DNA from: Mycolicibacter kumamotonensis
Lineage (GTDB): Bacteria; Actinomycetota; Actinomycetes; Mycobacteriales; Mycobacteriaceae
Length of the DNA stretch: 45,277 bases
Direction: 5' to 3'
NCBI RefSeq assembly: GCF_002086285.1
Contig: NZ_MVHU01000034.1
Location: 1 to 45,277 of the forward strand
Position 1 is the stretch's first letter. Each line of letters begins with the position of its first letter. The notes beneath the pieces are model-generated. The model had not been told where the DNA came from. It saw only the letters and a list, made by a program, of their open reading frames with translations, and did not search any database. The position numbers were made by a program, and so were the translations under genes. This document shows positions 1 to 8,381 of the stretch, piece by piece.

Positions 1-618
1 CCGATGGCAGAGATCGAACTCCTCCACATCACCAAGAGCTACCCCGAGGGCACCGTGTCGGCCACCCTGGAGCTCGGGGAACACACCGTCACGGTGGGGG
101 CGCTGGTGGTGGTGAACCCCACCGGTGAGGTCATCGACGCCACCACGGGGCTGCCCTGGTCCGCCCAGCTCGTCGAGGAATTCGGTTTGACCTCCCCGCC
201 GTCGGAACAATTGGCGGTGCTGGCCGGGCTGGAACCCAAATCCCTCGCGCTCAACACCACCATCGCGGTGGTGGCCACCGACGCCGCGCTCAGCCCGGCC
301 GGCTGCCGGCGGGTGGCGATCGCCGCCCAGGACGGCCTGGCCCGCACGATCCGGCCCTCGCACACCCCGGTGGACGGCGACACGGTCTTCGCGTTGGCGA
401 CCGGGGCCGTCGAGGTTCCGGCCCTCCCGGGAACCCCGGCCGCGCTGTCGCAGGAGTCCGGGCTGATCACGGCGGTCGGCGCGGCCGCCGCGGACTGCCT
501 GGCGCGGGCGGTGCTGGTCGGGTTGCTGGCCGCCGACCCGGTGGCCGGCATACCGACCTACCGCGGCACGTTGCCGGGGGCATTCGCCGACAAGCTCACC
601 GGAAGATCGTGGGCATGA
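1..618 (+). CDS. P1 family (DmpA/S58-like) peptidase, 3' part
   Basis: The reading frame is open from the left edge to TGA at 616-618, so about 205 C-terminal residues of an N-terminal-nucleophile (Ntn) hydrolase of the P1/DmpA aminopeptidase family are visible. The stretch around SLALNTTIAVVATDAALS fits the region just after the autocatalytic cleavage site of that family, and the RPSHTPVDGDTVFALATG block is typical. Family members self-cleave before a Ser/Thr and act as aminopeptidases or amidases; the substrate here is unknown. It appears to match M. tuberculosis Rv1333. The stop overlaps the rhomboid start in an ATGA. The ATG at position 4 is in frame but internal. Confidence 0.8.
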   Translation, partial: PMAEIELLHITKSYPEGTVSATLELGEHTVTVGALVVVNPTGEVIDATTGLPWSAQLVEEFGLTSPPSEQLAVLAGLEPKSLALNTTIAVVATDAALSPAGCRRVAIAAQDGLARTIRPSHTPVDGDTVFALATGAVEVPALPGTPAALSQESGLITAVGAAAADCLARAVLVGLLAADPVAGIPTYRGTLPGAFADKLTGRSWA

Positions 619-1268
619 CCTCCCGGACCGGCGCCTCGCCTGCGCCGCGACCCGACGACAAATCCGGCTGGCGCACCGGCGGGGCGACCGTCGTGGGATT
701 CGTCGCGCTGCTCTACCTCGTCGAGGCCGTCGATCAGGTCGGCGGCCACCGGCTGGACCGCAACGGCATCCGGCCCCTGGAGTCCGACGGCCTGTGGGGG
801 GTGCTGTACGCACCGCTGCTGCACGCCAACTGGGCGCACCTGCTGGCCAACACCGGTCCGGCGCTGGTGCTGGGCTTCCTGGTGACATTGGCCGGACAGT
901 CCCGATTCCTCCTCGCCACCGCGATCGTGTGGCTGGTCGGTGGTCTGGGCACCTGGCTGATCGGCAATGTCGGGTCGGCGTGCGGGCCCACCGACCACAT
1001 CGGCGCCTCCGGCCTGATCTTCGGCTGGCTGGCGTTTCTGGTGGTGTTCGGGTGGTTCACCCGCAGCATCTGGCAGATTCTGGTCGGGCTGGTGGTGCTG
1101 GTGCTCTACGGCGGGATTCTCTGGGGGGCGGTGCCGGTACTGAATGTCTGCGGCGGGGTGTCCTGGCAGGGCCATCTGTGCGGGGCGCTCGCCGGGGTGC
1201 TGGCCGCCTACCTGCTCTCGGGTCCCGAACGCAAAGCCCGGGCCCGGCGGCGGGCGGTTGCGGCGTGA
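615..1268 (+). CDS. Rhomboid family intramembrane serine protease
   Basis: A polytopic membrane protein of 217 residues. Rhomboid signatures are present: the HANWAHLLANT motif of the second helix, the catalytic GASG (Ser about 132) and the GHLCGALAG helix (His about 187), giving the Ser-His dyad that cleaves substrates within the membrane. It resembles Rv1337. ATG 615 overlaps the peptidase stop as ATGA with GGAAG upstream; a GTG two codons earlier is possible but less likely. Its own stop overlaps the murI GTG. In M. tuberculosis mec-cysO-cysM lie between the preceding gene and this one; here they are absent. Confidence 0.88.
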   Translation: MTSRTGASPAPRPDDKSGWRTGGATVVGFVALLYLVEAVDQVGGHRLDRNGIRPLESDGLWGVLYAPLLHANWAHLLANTGPALVLGFLVTLAGQSRFLLATAIVWLVGGLGTWLIGNVGSACGPTDHIGASGLIFGWLAFLVVFGWFTRSIWQILVGLVVLVLYGGILWGAVPVLNVCGGVSWQGHLCGALAGVLAAYLLSGPERKARARRRAVAA

Positions 1269-2062
1269 TCGGGATCTTCGACTCCGGGGTCGGCGGGCTG
1301 ACCGTCGCACGCTCGATCATCGACCAGCTGCCCGACGAGGACATCCTCTACGTCGGCGACACCGGCAACGGGCCCTACGGCCCGCTGGCCATCCCGGAAG
1401 TACGCGCGCACGCGTTGGCCATCGGCGACGACCTGGTCGAGCGCGGCGTGAAGGCCTTGGTGATCGCCTGCAACACCGCGTCGGCGGCATGCCTGCGCGA
1501 TGCCCGGGAACGCTACGACGTGCCGGTCGTGGAGGTGATCCTGCCGGCGGTGCGCCGGGCGGTGGCCACCACCCGCAACGGCCGCATCGGGGTGATCGGT
1601 ACGACGGCGACCATCACCAGCCACGCCTACCAGGACGCGTTCGCCGCCGCCCGCGACACCGAGATCACCGCGGTGGCCTGCCCGCGCTTCGTGGACTTCG
1701 TCGAGCGCGGTATCACCAGCGGGCGGCAGGTCCTGGGGCTGGCCGAGGGATATCTGGAGCCGCTGCAACGTGCCGGGGTCGACACGCTGGTGCTGGGCTG
1801 CACCCACTATCCGCTGTTGTCGGGGTTGATCCAGCTGGCGATGGGAGAGCAGGTGACGTTGGTGTCCAGCGCCGAGGAGACCGCCAAGGAACTGTTGCGG
1901 GTGCTCACCGAGCGCGACCTGCTGCGCCCGCACGGCGCAGCCCCGGCGACCCGGGTGTTCGAGGCGACCGGCGACCCGGAGGCGTTCGCCGCATTGGCGA
2001 CCCGATTTCTGGGCCCGGCGATCACCGGCGTCGGCGTCCGTCGTCACGCCCCGTCGAGTTAG
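1265..2062 (+). CDS. murI: Glutamate racemase
   Basis: Makes D-glutamate for peptidoglycan by racemising L-glutamate in the cytoplasm. At 265 residues it has the family's normal length. The two catalytic cysteines are visible at C69 (ACNTAS) and C179 (LGCTHYPLL), and the N-terminal FDSGVGGLT supplies the conserved Asp-Ser. The start is GTG at 1265, overlapping the rhomboid TGA as GTGA, because the conserved N-terminus MIGIFDSG begins exactly there. It is translationally coupled to the upstream protease. Confidence 0.96.
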   Translation: MIGIFDSGVGGLTVARSIIDQLPDEDILYVGDTGNGPYGPLAIPEVRAHALAIGDDLVERGVKALVIACNTASAACLRDARERYDVPVVEVILPAVRRAVATTRNGRIGVIGTTATITSHAYQDAFAAARDTEITAVACPRFVDFVERGITSGRQVLGLAEGYLEPLQRAGVDTLVLGCTHYPLLSGLIQLAMGEQVTLVSSAEETAKELLRVLTERDLLRPHGAAPATRVFEATGDPEAFAALATRFLGPAITGVGVRRHAPSS

Positions 2063-2147
2063 CCATGACCGTGATTTCGGTGACGAATAGCGGGCAAAGC
2101 GCCCGTGTCTTGGTCATCTTTGCGGCGAACATGGCACAGTAGGGAAC

Positions 2148-2924
2148 GTGCGACTCACCGTGCTCGGCTGCTCCGGCAGTGTGGTGGGTCCGGACTCGCC
2201 GGCATCGGGTTATCTGCTGCAGGCTCCGGACACCCCGCCGCTGGTCATCGACTTCGGGGGCGGTGTACTCGGCGCCCTGCAACGGCACGTCGATCCGGGT
2301 GCGGTGTGCGTGCTGTTGTCACACCTGCATGCCGACCACTGCCTGGACCTGCCGGGATTGTTCGTCTGGCGGCGCTACCACCCGTCGGTGGCGACCCAGC
2401 CGTTCGCCAAGGGTTTCATCTACGGACCCAGCGACACCTGGTCGCGGATGGGCGCCGCGTCCTCTCCCTACGGCGGGGAGATCGACGACATCACCGATAT
2501 CTTCGATGTTCACACCTGGGTGGACGGCGAGCCGGTCGAGTTCGGGACGCTCACCGTGCAGCCCCGGCTGGTGTGTCACCCGACCGAGTCGTTCGGCATG
2601 CGGATCACCAACGCTGCGGGCGCGACCCTGGTCTACAGCGGCGACACCGGCTACTGCGACGGGGTGATCGACCTGGCCCGCGGCGCCGATGTGTTCTTGT
2701 GCGAGGCGTCCTGGACTCACGAGGCCAATCGCCCACCGAACCTGCATCTGTCCGGCACCGAGGCGGGGCGCATCGCCGCCGCCGCCGGTGTCGGCCAGCT
2801 GCTGCTCACCCACATCCCGCCCTGGACCTCGCGCGAGGACGTGATCGGCGAAGCCAAGGCCGAGTTCGACGGACCGGTGCACGCGGTGGTGTGCGACGAA
2901 AGCTTCAACATCCAGCGGTCCTGA
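2148..2924 (+). CDS. MBL-fold metallo-hydrolase, Rv1339-like
   Basis: A 258-residue cytoplasmic metallo-beta-lactamase-fold protein with the metal-binding motif H59-L-H61-A-D63-H64, plus later ligands in the YSGDTGYCD and LLLTHIPPW regions. The order murI, this gene, rph matches Rv1338-Rv1340. Rv1339 has been described as an atypical class II cyclic-AMP phosphodiesterase; cAMP hydrolysis here is inferred from that relationship. The start is GTG 2148 with AGGGAA just upstream, following an 85-bp gap after murI that may hold a promoter. Confidence 0.88.
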   Translation: MRLTVLGCSGSVVGPDSPASGYLLQAPDTPPLVIDFGGGVLGALQRHVDPGAVCVLLSHLHADHCLDLPGLFVWRRYHPSVATQPFAKGFIYGPSDTWSRMGAASSPYGGEIDDITDIFDVHTWVDGEPVEFGTLTVQPRLVCHPTESFGMRITNAAGATLVYSGDTGYCDGVIDLARGADVFLCEASWTHEANRPPNLHLSGTEAGRIAAAAGVGQLLLTHIPPWTSREDVIGEAKAEFDGPVHAVVCDESFNIQRS

Positions 2925-2967
2925 CGCACCACCGGTTCTGACACACCACTCCACTAGGGTTGACGGC

Positions 2968-3747
2968 GTGTCCAAACGAGAAGACGGTCGCCTCGACGAC
3001 GAGCTGCGCCCGGTCGTCATCACCCGCGGGTTCACCTCGAACCCGGCCGGGTCGGTGCTGGTCGAATTCGGCAACACCCGGGTCATGTGCACGGCCAGTG
3101 TCACCGAGGGGGTGCCGCGCTGGCGGAAAGGCTCCGGGCGCGGTTGGCTGACCGCCGAGTACGCCATGCTGCCCGCCGCCACCCACACTCGCTCCGACCG
3201 CGAATCGGTCAAGGGCCGAGTCGGTGGGCGCACGCAGGAGATCAGCCGGCTGGTCGGCCGCTCGCTGCGGGCCTGCATCGACCTGGCGGCGTTGGGGGAG
3301 AACACCATCGCGATCGACTGCGACGTACTGCAGGCCGACGGCGGCACCCGCACCGCGGCGATCACCGGCGCCTATGTGGCACTGGCCGACGCGGTCACCT
3401 ACCTGTCGGCCGCCGGCAAACTGTCTGACCCACGCCCGCTGTCGTGCGCCATCTCGGCTGTCAGCGTCGGGGTCGTCGACGGCCGGGTCCGCGTCGATCT
3501 GCCCTATGAGGAGGACTCCCGCGCCGAGGTCGACATGAACGTCGTCGCCACCGATACCGGAACCCTGGTGGAGGTCCAGGGCACCGGCGAGGGGGCGACG
3601 TTCCCGCGTTCGACCCTCGACAAGATGCTCGACGCGGCATTGGCCGCCTGCGAGAAGCTGTTCGTGGTGCAGCGCGAAGCCCTGGAGCTGCCCTATCCCG
3701 GGGTGCTGCCCGACGGTCCGCCACCGAAGAAGGCGTTCGGCAGCTGA
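2968..3747 (+). CDS. rph: Ribonuclease PH
   Basis: A phosphorolytic 3'-5' exoribonuclease that trims tRNA 3' ends. Its 259 residues cover the whole RNase PH fold: an N-terminal region with FTSNPAGSVLVEFG, the Arg-rich TRSDRESVKGRVGGRTQEISRL loop that binds phosphate and RNA, the IDCDVLQADGGTRTAAITGA active-site segment and the EVQGTGEGATF block. GTG 2968 fits the conserved N-terminus. The stop overlaps the likely CTG start of rdgB, a pairing widespread in actinobacteria. Confidence 0.96.
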   Translation: MSKREDGRLDDELRPVVITRGFTSNPAGSVLVEFGNTRVMCTASVTEGVPRWRKGSGRGWLTAEYAMLPAATHTRSDRESVKGRVGGRTQEISRLVGRSLRACIDLAALGENTIAIDCDVLQADGGTRTAAITGAYVALADAVTYLSAAGKLSDPRPLSCAISAVSVGVVDGRVRVDLPYEEDSRAEVDMNVVATDTGTLVEVQGTGEGATFPRSTLDKMLDAALAACEKLFVVQREALELPYPGVLPDGPPPKKAFGS

Positions 3748-4355
3748 TCGATCTGCTGGTAGCCAGCCGCAACCGCAAGAAGCTGGCCGAACTCAGCCGG
3801 GTGCTCGAGCACGCCGGTATCTCGGGTCTGCGCCCGGTCTCACTGGATGAGGTGGCGCCGTTCCCCGAAGCGCCGGAGACCGGGGCGACCTTTGAGGACA
3901 ACGCCCTAACCAAGGCGCGTGACGGTTATGTGGCGACGGGATTACCTTGTGTCGCAGATGATTCCGGGCTTACGGTTGATGCACTCAACGGTATGCCGGG
4001 GGTGTTGTCGGCGCGCTGGGCGGGTGAGCACGGCGATGACGGCGCCAATACCGCCCTGCTGCTGGCCCAGTTGCGTGACGTTCCCGACGAGCGCCGTGGC
4101 GCGGCGTTCGTGTCGGCCTGCGCGCTGGTCTGGGGTGCCGGGCCCGATCACCAGGCGGTGGTGCGCGGCGAATGGCCGGGAAGCATCGCCCGCGAACCCC
4201 GCGGCGACGGCGGCTTCGGCTACGACCCGGTGTTCGTACCGGCCGGCGCCGTGCGCACCGCGGCGCAGCTGAGCCCGGCGGAGAAAGACGCCGCATCGCA
4301 CCGCGGCCGGGCTCTGGCGCTGCTGCTGCCGGCGCTGCGGCGGCTCGCGGGCTGA
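3744..4355 (+). CDS. rdgB: RdgB/HAM1 family non-canonical purine NTP pyrophosphatase
   Basis: Hydrolyses dITP, XTP and ITP to monophosphates, keeping deaminated purines out of DNA and RNA. The family's nucleotide-binding start LLVASRNRKKLAEL is present, followed by TFEDNALTKA, VADDSGL with the catalytic Asp, PGVLSARWAG and EPRGDGGFGYDPVF. No ATG, GTG or TTG lies upstream of the essential SRNRKK loop in this frame; the first such codon (GTG 3801) would delete it. The most reasonable start is CTG 3744, overlapping the rph TGA, with GAAGAAGG 10 nt upstream; ATC 3747 is another option. The start is therefore non-canonical or assigned with uncertainty. Confidence 0.88.
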   Translation: MIDLLVASRNRKKLAELSRVLEHAGISGLRPVSLDEVAPFPEAPETGATFEDNALTKARDGYVATGLPCVADDSGLTVDALNGMPGVLSARWAGEHGDDGANTALLLAQLRDVPDERRGAAFVSACALVWGAGPDHQAVVRGEWPGSIAREPRGDGGFGYDPVFVPAGAVRTAAQLSPAEKDAASHRGRALALLLPALRRLAG

Positions 4356-4358
4356 GCC

Positions 4359-5606
4359 ATGCCGCTGGCGCTCGGCGCAGAGTTCGCCGGTTACCGCATC
4401 GAACGCCTGCTCGGCTCGGGCGCGATGGGCGAGGTGTACCTGGCCCGGCACCCGAGGCTGCCGCGGCGTGACGCGCTCAAAGTCCTGCCCGCCGACCTGA
4501 CCACCGACAGCGAGTTCCGCCGTCGATTCCAGCTGGAGGCCGATCTGGCGGCGACGCTGTTCCACCCCAACATCGTCGGGGTCCATGACCGCGGCGAGTT
4601 CGAGGGGCAGCTCTGGATCGCGATGGACTACGTGGAGGGCACCGACGCGGCGCGTTTCGTCGCCCAGCGGCATCCGGACGGGCTGGCCGAAGGCGAGGCG
4701 CTGGCGATCGTCGCCGCGATCGCCGACGCGCTGGACCATGCGCATCAGCGGGGGCTGCTGCACCGCGACGTCAAACCGGCGAATATCCTTCTCGCCCAAC
4801 CCGAAGGCGAGTCCCAGCGGATCCTGTTGGCCGACTTCGGGATCGTTCGGCCACTGGGCGCCACCAACGGACTGACCGCCACCAACTTCACCGTCGGCAC
4901 CCTGGCCTACGCCGCACCCGAACAGCTCAGGGGTGACGACCTGGATAGCCGAGCCGATCAATACGCGTTGGCGGCCACCGCATTCCATCTGCTCACCGGG
5001 GCACCGCCGTTCCGCGGCGACAACCCGGTGACGGTCATCAGCCGGCAGCTGACCGCCGCACCGCCGCGGCTGAGCGAACGCCGACCGGACTTGGTCCACC
5101 TGGACACGGTGCTGGCCGCCGGCCTGGCCAAGGATCCCGCCGCACGGTTCGCTAGCTGCCGCGACCTCGCCCGGGCGCTGGCCGAGGCTGCTGCCGAGGA
5201 ACCGGTGATGGCCCCGACCGCTAGCGGCCGGCGCCGCTGGCCGTGGCTGGTGGGCGGCGCCGCGGTGCTGGCAGGGGTGGCCGGCGTGCTCGGCGTGGCC
5301 GATCGCGGCGGTGAGCACAACGGCGTCGTCACACCCACACCGGCCACCACCGTGCATCCGACGCAGCGGGTGACCGTCACCGTGACGGAGTCGGCCACGT
5401 TGCCGGCGCCGCTGATGTCCCCGCCGGTGCCCGCACCGTCCCAGACGTTCGCACCGCCACCGGTGACGTCGATCGAGTCCGCCGCGCCCCCGGCCGGGGC
5501 CAGCGCAGTCTGCCGAGACGGCAGCTACTCATTCAGCAGGCACCGCAGCGGCGCCTGCTCCAACCACGGCGGCGTGCGGCGTTGGGTGAACCCGCCCGCG
5601 CAGTGA
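4359..5606 (+). CDS. Membrane serine/threonine protein kinase with extracellular DUF3761-like tail
   Basis: A 415-residue Hanks-type kinase of the mycobacterial Pkn type. Residues 1 to about 275 form the kinase domain: P-loop GSGAMGEV (19-26), K41, HRD with D137 in HRDVKPANILL, DFG with D159, and the APEQL activation segment. One membrane helix follows at about 294-314, then a Thr/Pro-rich linker and a short C-terminal domain with CRDGSYSFSRHRSGACSNHG, which matches the DUF3761 pattern with paired cysteines and would lie outside the membrane. It begins 3 bp after rdgB. I do not recall a kinase at this spot in M. tuberculosis, so it may be an addition. The signal and substrates are unknown. 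Confidence 0.92.
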   Translation: MPLALGAEFAGYRIERLLGSGAMGEVYLARHPRLPRRDALKVLPADLTTDSEFRRRFQLEADLAATLFHPNIVGVHDRGEFEGQLWIAMDYVEGTDAARFVAQRHPDGLAEGEALAIVAAIADALDHAHQRGLLHRDVKPANILLAQPEGESQRILLADFGIVRPLGATNGLTATNFTVGTLAYAAPEQLRGDDLDSRADQYALAATAFHLLTGAPPFRGDNPVTVISRQLTAAPPRLSERRPDLVHLDTVLAAGLAKDPAARFASCRDLARALAEAAAEEPVMAPTASGRRRWPWLVGGAAVLAGVAGVLGVADRGGEHNGVVTPTPATTVHPTQRVTVTVTESATLPAPLMSPPVPAPSQTFAPPPVTSIESAAPPAGASAVCRDGSYSFSRHRSGACSNHGGVRRWVNPPAQ

Positions 5607-5615
5607 GCCCGACCG

Positions 5616-5957
5616 TCAGAGGTTGAACTGCGTCTTGATGTTTCGGCTCTGGAAGTGCTCCACGATGATGCCCAGCAGGGGAATGGTGCCGGCCAACAGC
5701 ACCCCGATCGTCTTGCCGAGCGGCCAGCGTACCTTGACCGCCAGGTTGAAAGTGGCCAGCAGGTAGGCGAAGTACACCCAGCCGTGCACCACGCCGATCC
5801 ATGTCGGCGGATTGTCCACCTGGACCACGTAGTGCAGCACCAGTTCGTAGCAGAGCGCGATCAGCCAGACACCGGTCGCCCACGCCATCACCCGATAGGG
5901 CAGGAGCGCGCTGCGAATCTTCTCGGCGGGAGCGGCCTGGGCGGGTGTCTCGGTCAT
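5616..5957 (-). CDS. DUF3817 integral membrane protein
   Basis: A 113-residue protein with three predicted membrane helices and the DUF3817 signature: an N-terminal YRVMAWATGVWL helix, the VHGWVYFAYLLATFNLA helix and PLLGIIVEHF. It resembles Rv1342c. The biochemical role is unknown. It converges on the kinase gene with a 9-bp gap, and its start overlaps the stop of the next leftward gene as ATGA, so the two are probably co-translated. Confidence 0.85.
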   Translation of the reverse strand: MTETPAQAAPAEKIRSALLPYRVMAWATGVWLIALCYELVLHYVVQVDNPPTWIGVVHGWVYFAYLLATFNLAVKVRWPLGKTIGVLLAGTIPLLGIIVEHFQSRNIKTQFNL

Positions 5958-6328
5958 GCGGTGTTCCTGTTCTTCCGGTCGTTCTCGGTGAGTTCGGCCA
6001 AGTAGGCGTTGTACTCCCGCAGGGCGGGATCGTCGGCGGGTGTGGCGGCCGGTGCGGGCCGCTCCGGCAGGAGTCCAGCCGGTATCTCGGTCACCGTATC
6101 GGGCCGGTGTGGCTCGGGCGGTGATTCTTCATAGCGGACGAATTTGCGGTAGGCGTAGACGCAGAACCAGGCGAACAAGGGCCACTGCAGGGCATAGCCG
6201 AGGTTCTGGAAGGTGCCGTTGACCTCCTGGAAACGGGTCCACTGCCACCAACCCAGAGCCAGGCACGCGCAGGCGGCGACGATCACCAGCACGATCAGTG
6301 CCGGTCTCCGACGCCGTGTAGTGGACAC
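5954..6328 (-). CDS. Small membrane protein, LprD (Rv1343c)-like
   Basis: About 124 residues with one or two N-terminal helices (LIVLVIVAACACLALGWWQW, then LQWPLFAWFCVYAYRKF) and a hydrophilic, Pro-rich C-terminus. It is related to the Rv1343c/LprD family, annotated there as a putative lipoprotein; the function is unknown. I chose GTG 6328 because homologues as I remember them start near STTRRRRPAL. An in-frame ATG at 6352 would add eight residues and neither has a clear ribosome site. It forms an overlapping pair with the DUF3817 gene. Confidence 0.75.
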   Translation of the reverse strand: MSTTRRRRPALIVLVIVAACACLALGWWQWTRFQEVNGTFQNLGYALQWPLFAWFCVYAYRKFVRYEESPPEPHRPDTVTEIPAGLLPERPAPAATPADDPALREYNAYLAELTENDRKNRNTA

Positions 6329-6471
6329 CCCTTGACGGTACCGCGCCGCCATCAGGGTGCCACCGGGTCTTGCAGCGATGCGGGTCGCGCAGTCGTTCGT
6401 TCCCGAAGCGACGAGGCCCTACCGGCGGGGCGCTTTCGTCGCGGTAGCGGATGGCTAGACTGAGTGGCCTT

Positions 6472-6555
6472 GCGGGCGTGGCGTAATCGGCAGCCGCGCG
6501 GGTTTTAGGTGCCCGTGCTCGAAAGAGCGTGAGGGTTCGAGTCCCTCCGCCCGCA
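6472..6555 (+). tRNA. tRNA-Leu (anticodon UAG)
   Basis: An 84-nt class II tRNA. The acceptor arms GCGGGCG (6472-6478) and CGCCCGC (6548-6554) pair perfectly, with discriminator A at 6555. The anticodon stem CGGGT/GCCCG encloses loop TTTAGGT, giving anticodon TAG. A variable arm GTGCTCGAAAGAGCGT-like and a T-arm GGGTTCGAGTCCC follow. CCA is not encoded. The long variable arm and UAG anticodon identify leucine. Confidence 0.96.
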
Positions 6556-6650
6556 CATTGTGATGAGTCGGGTCATCGGTCGCACCGTGTCGCCGGGGCC
6601 CAGCGGTGCAAGAATGGATGCATTAGCCCCGTCGATTGGTGTGCGGCCTG

Positions 6651-7022
6651 ATGCAGAAGCAACTCATCGCAACTGCGCTCGGTGTGGTGCTGGCCGGATT
6701 GGCGGCGGGGGCCGCTCCCGCGGCATTCGCCGACGACCCCAGCGGTGACGACCAGGCGTTCTTCACCGCCCTCGAGGACGAGGGCTTACACCCCGACTAC
6801 GACCAGATGATCTGCGGCACCCTCAAGTGCGAACCGCTACGGGAGCTTCTGGTGCAGGAAGGTCACGCGGTCTGTTCGGCACTGAGCAAGGCCCCGCGTT
6901 TGGTGCCGATCTCGGTGGTCGCCAATCTGGAAGTGTCGCCTGAGGAGGCGCACGCCGTCATCAATGCGGCGCGGCGGGCCTATTGCCCGCAGTTGCCGGA
7001 CCCGTACACATCGACCTCCTGA
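6651..7022 (+). CDS. Secreted DUF732 protein
   Basis: 123 residues. An N-terminal signal peptide (MQKQLIATALGVVLAGLAAG, cleavage near AFA-DD) is followed by a small mature domain with cysteines in MICGTLKC, AVCSAL and AYCPQ, the pattern of the actinobacterial DUF732 family. These are small exported proteins of unknown role. ATG 6651 is chosen because it gives a clean signal peptide; in-frame TTG/GTG codons a little upstream are less likely. It converges with the MFS gene, 4 bp apart. A second, phage-encoded DUF732 protein lies at 31446-31853. Confidence 0.85.
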   Translation: MQKQLIATALGVVLAGLAAGAAPAAFADDPSGDDQAFFTALEDEGLHPDYDQMICGTLKCEPLRELLVQEGHAVCSALSKAPRLVPISVVANLEVSPEEAHAVINAARRAYCPQLPDPYTSTS

Positions 7023-7026
7023 ACCG

Positions 7027-8313
7027 TCAGCGCTCGGCGGCGACCACCGAGGTGGGTGCCTCGCCGAGCGCCCCGCAGCGCTGAGCCCGGCGCGCGTTGA
7101 TCACCACCCCGACGGCGGCCACCGCCCAGATGACGTATTGGACGGTCCAGGCCAGCCGGAACGCCGAAAACGAATAGCCGCCGGCCAGCGCGATGACGAC
7201 TCCCATCGCCTGCATGATCAGCAGGGTGGCGATGAAGCCGCCGGTGTTGACCATGCCCTGCGCGGTGCCCAGGGCCGCCGGCGGGTTGTAGGTGCGGGCG
7301 AAGTCGAAGGCCAGGATGGACACCGGTTGGCCCGCCGAGATGACCACGATCACGACCACCAGCAGCCAGTGCGGGGCGGGGGCCGGCAATGCCAGCAGCA
7401 CCGCCCACACCGCGGCGGTCAGCGCGATCATCGCCAGTACCAGGCCAGCCCGGTGCTGGGGCCGGCGCGCGGAAAGTGTTCCGGTCAACAGCCCGACCAC
7501 GACGAAGGTCGCCACCGATATCGTCAGCAAGGCGCCGGCCACGCCACGTGAAAAGCCCTGTGCGGTGGTCAGGTACGGCACGCCCCACATCAAAGCGAAG
7601 ACGTTCGCCGAGAACGGTGTGCCCATGTGGGTGAAGAAGCCCAGTTTGGTGCCCGGCCGTGACCAGACCGTCTTGACGTCACCGAATACCGCTCGAAACG
7701 TCCGTGGCTGCACCGCAACCGGCGTCGCCGCCGGGGTATCCCGGCACAGGGCCAGCGTCAGCATCACGGCCAGCACCCCCAGGGCGGCCGCCGAAAGGTA
7801 AGCCGCCGCCCATCCGCCGTGCAGCAGGATCGCTAGAAACGGCACCGCCGAGAGCAGCTGGCCGAACTGTCCGCAGATCCCGGTCAGCTGAGTCAGTAAT
7901 GGAACACGTTCTGGGGCAAACCAATTGGGCAGCAACCGGATGACCGAGATGAACACGAACGCGTCACCCAGACCGACGACGCCGTAGGCGCCGACCGCCA
8001 CCGGCAGCGAATGGGTCAGCGCCAGCGTCAATTGGGCGGCCGAGAGCACCGAGACGCCGACGGCGATCATCGTCTTGGGGCCGAAGCGGTCCAGCAGCAC
8101 CCCGGCCGGGATCTGCATCGACGCGTAGACGATGAGCTGCAGGATCACGAACGACGACAGCATGCTCGGGCCGGCGCTGAACCGTTCGGCGGCGTCCAGG
8201 CCCGATACCCCGAAGGTGGTGCGGTCGAGCACCGCCACCACATAGGACAGCAGCCCGGTGCCCCACACGATCCAGGGACGCAAGGATCGACCTGCTTGCC
8301 ACGGCTGTGCCAC
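7027..8313 (-). CDS. MFS transporter
   Basis: 428 residues with about twelve hydrophobic helices in two halves, the major facilitator layout. Visible signatures include GVLLDRFGPKTMI between helices 2 and 3, VGLGDAFVFISVIRLLPNWF and the mid-protein loop with CRDTPAATPVA. The substrate cannot be read from sequence; the pattern suits a nitrate/sugar-phosphate/drug-type antiporter only in general terms. The start is GTG 8313. It is divergent from the DUF1906 gene, sharing a 68-bp promoter region. Confidence 0.88.
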   Translation of the reverse strand: MAQPWQAGRSLRPWIVWGTGLLSYVVAVLDRTTFGVSGLDAAERFSAGPSMLSSFVILQLIVYASMQIPAGVLLDRFGPKTMIAVGVSVLSAAQLTLALTHSLPVAVGAYGVVGLGDAFVFISVIRLLPNWFAPERVPLLTQLTGICGQFGQLLSAVPFLAILLHGGWAAAYLSAAALGVLAVMLTLALCRDTPAATPVAVQPRTFRAVFGDVKTVWSRPGTKLGFFTHMGTPFSANVFALMWGVPYLTTAQGFSRGVAGALLTISVATFVVVGLLTGTLSARRPQHRAGLVLAMIALTAAVWAVLLALPAPAPHWLLVVVIVVISAGQPVSILAFDFARTYNPPAALGTAQGMVNTGGFIATLLIMQAMGVVIALAGGYSFSAFRLAWTVQYVIWAVAAVGVVINARRAQRCGALGEAPTSVVAAER

Positions 8314-8381
8314 CCGCTCATCCTGCCCTGCGGTGGTTGAGGCCCCGTTGGCGGCGGGGTGGTGGGCGTATGGTTTGGCGC

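Noticed and set aside
794..1264. N-terminal extension of murI reaching back into the rhomboid gene
   Set aside because: The conserved protein begins at MIGIFDSG from GTG 1265; the extension is the rhomboid gene in another frame.
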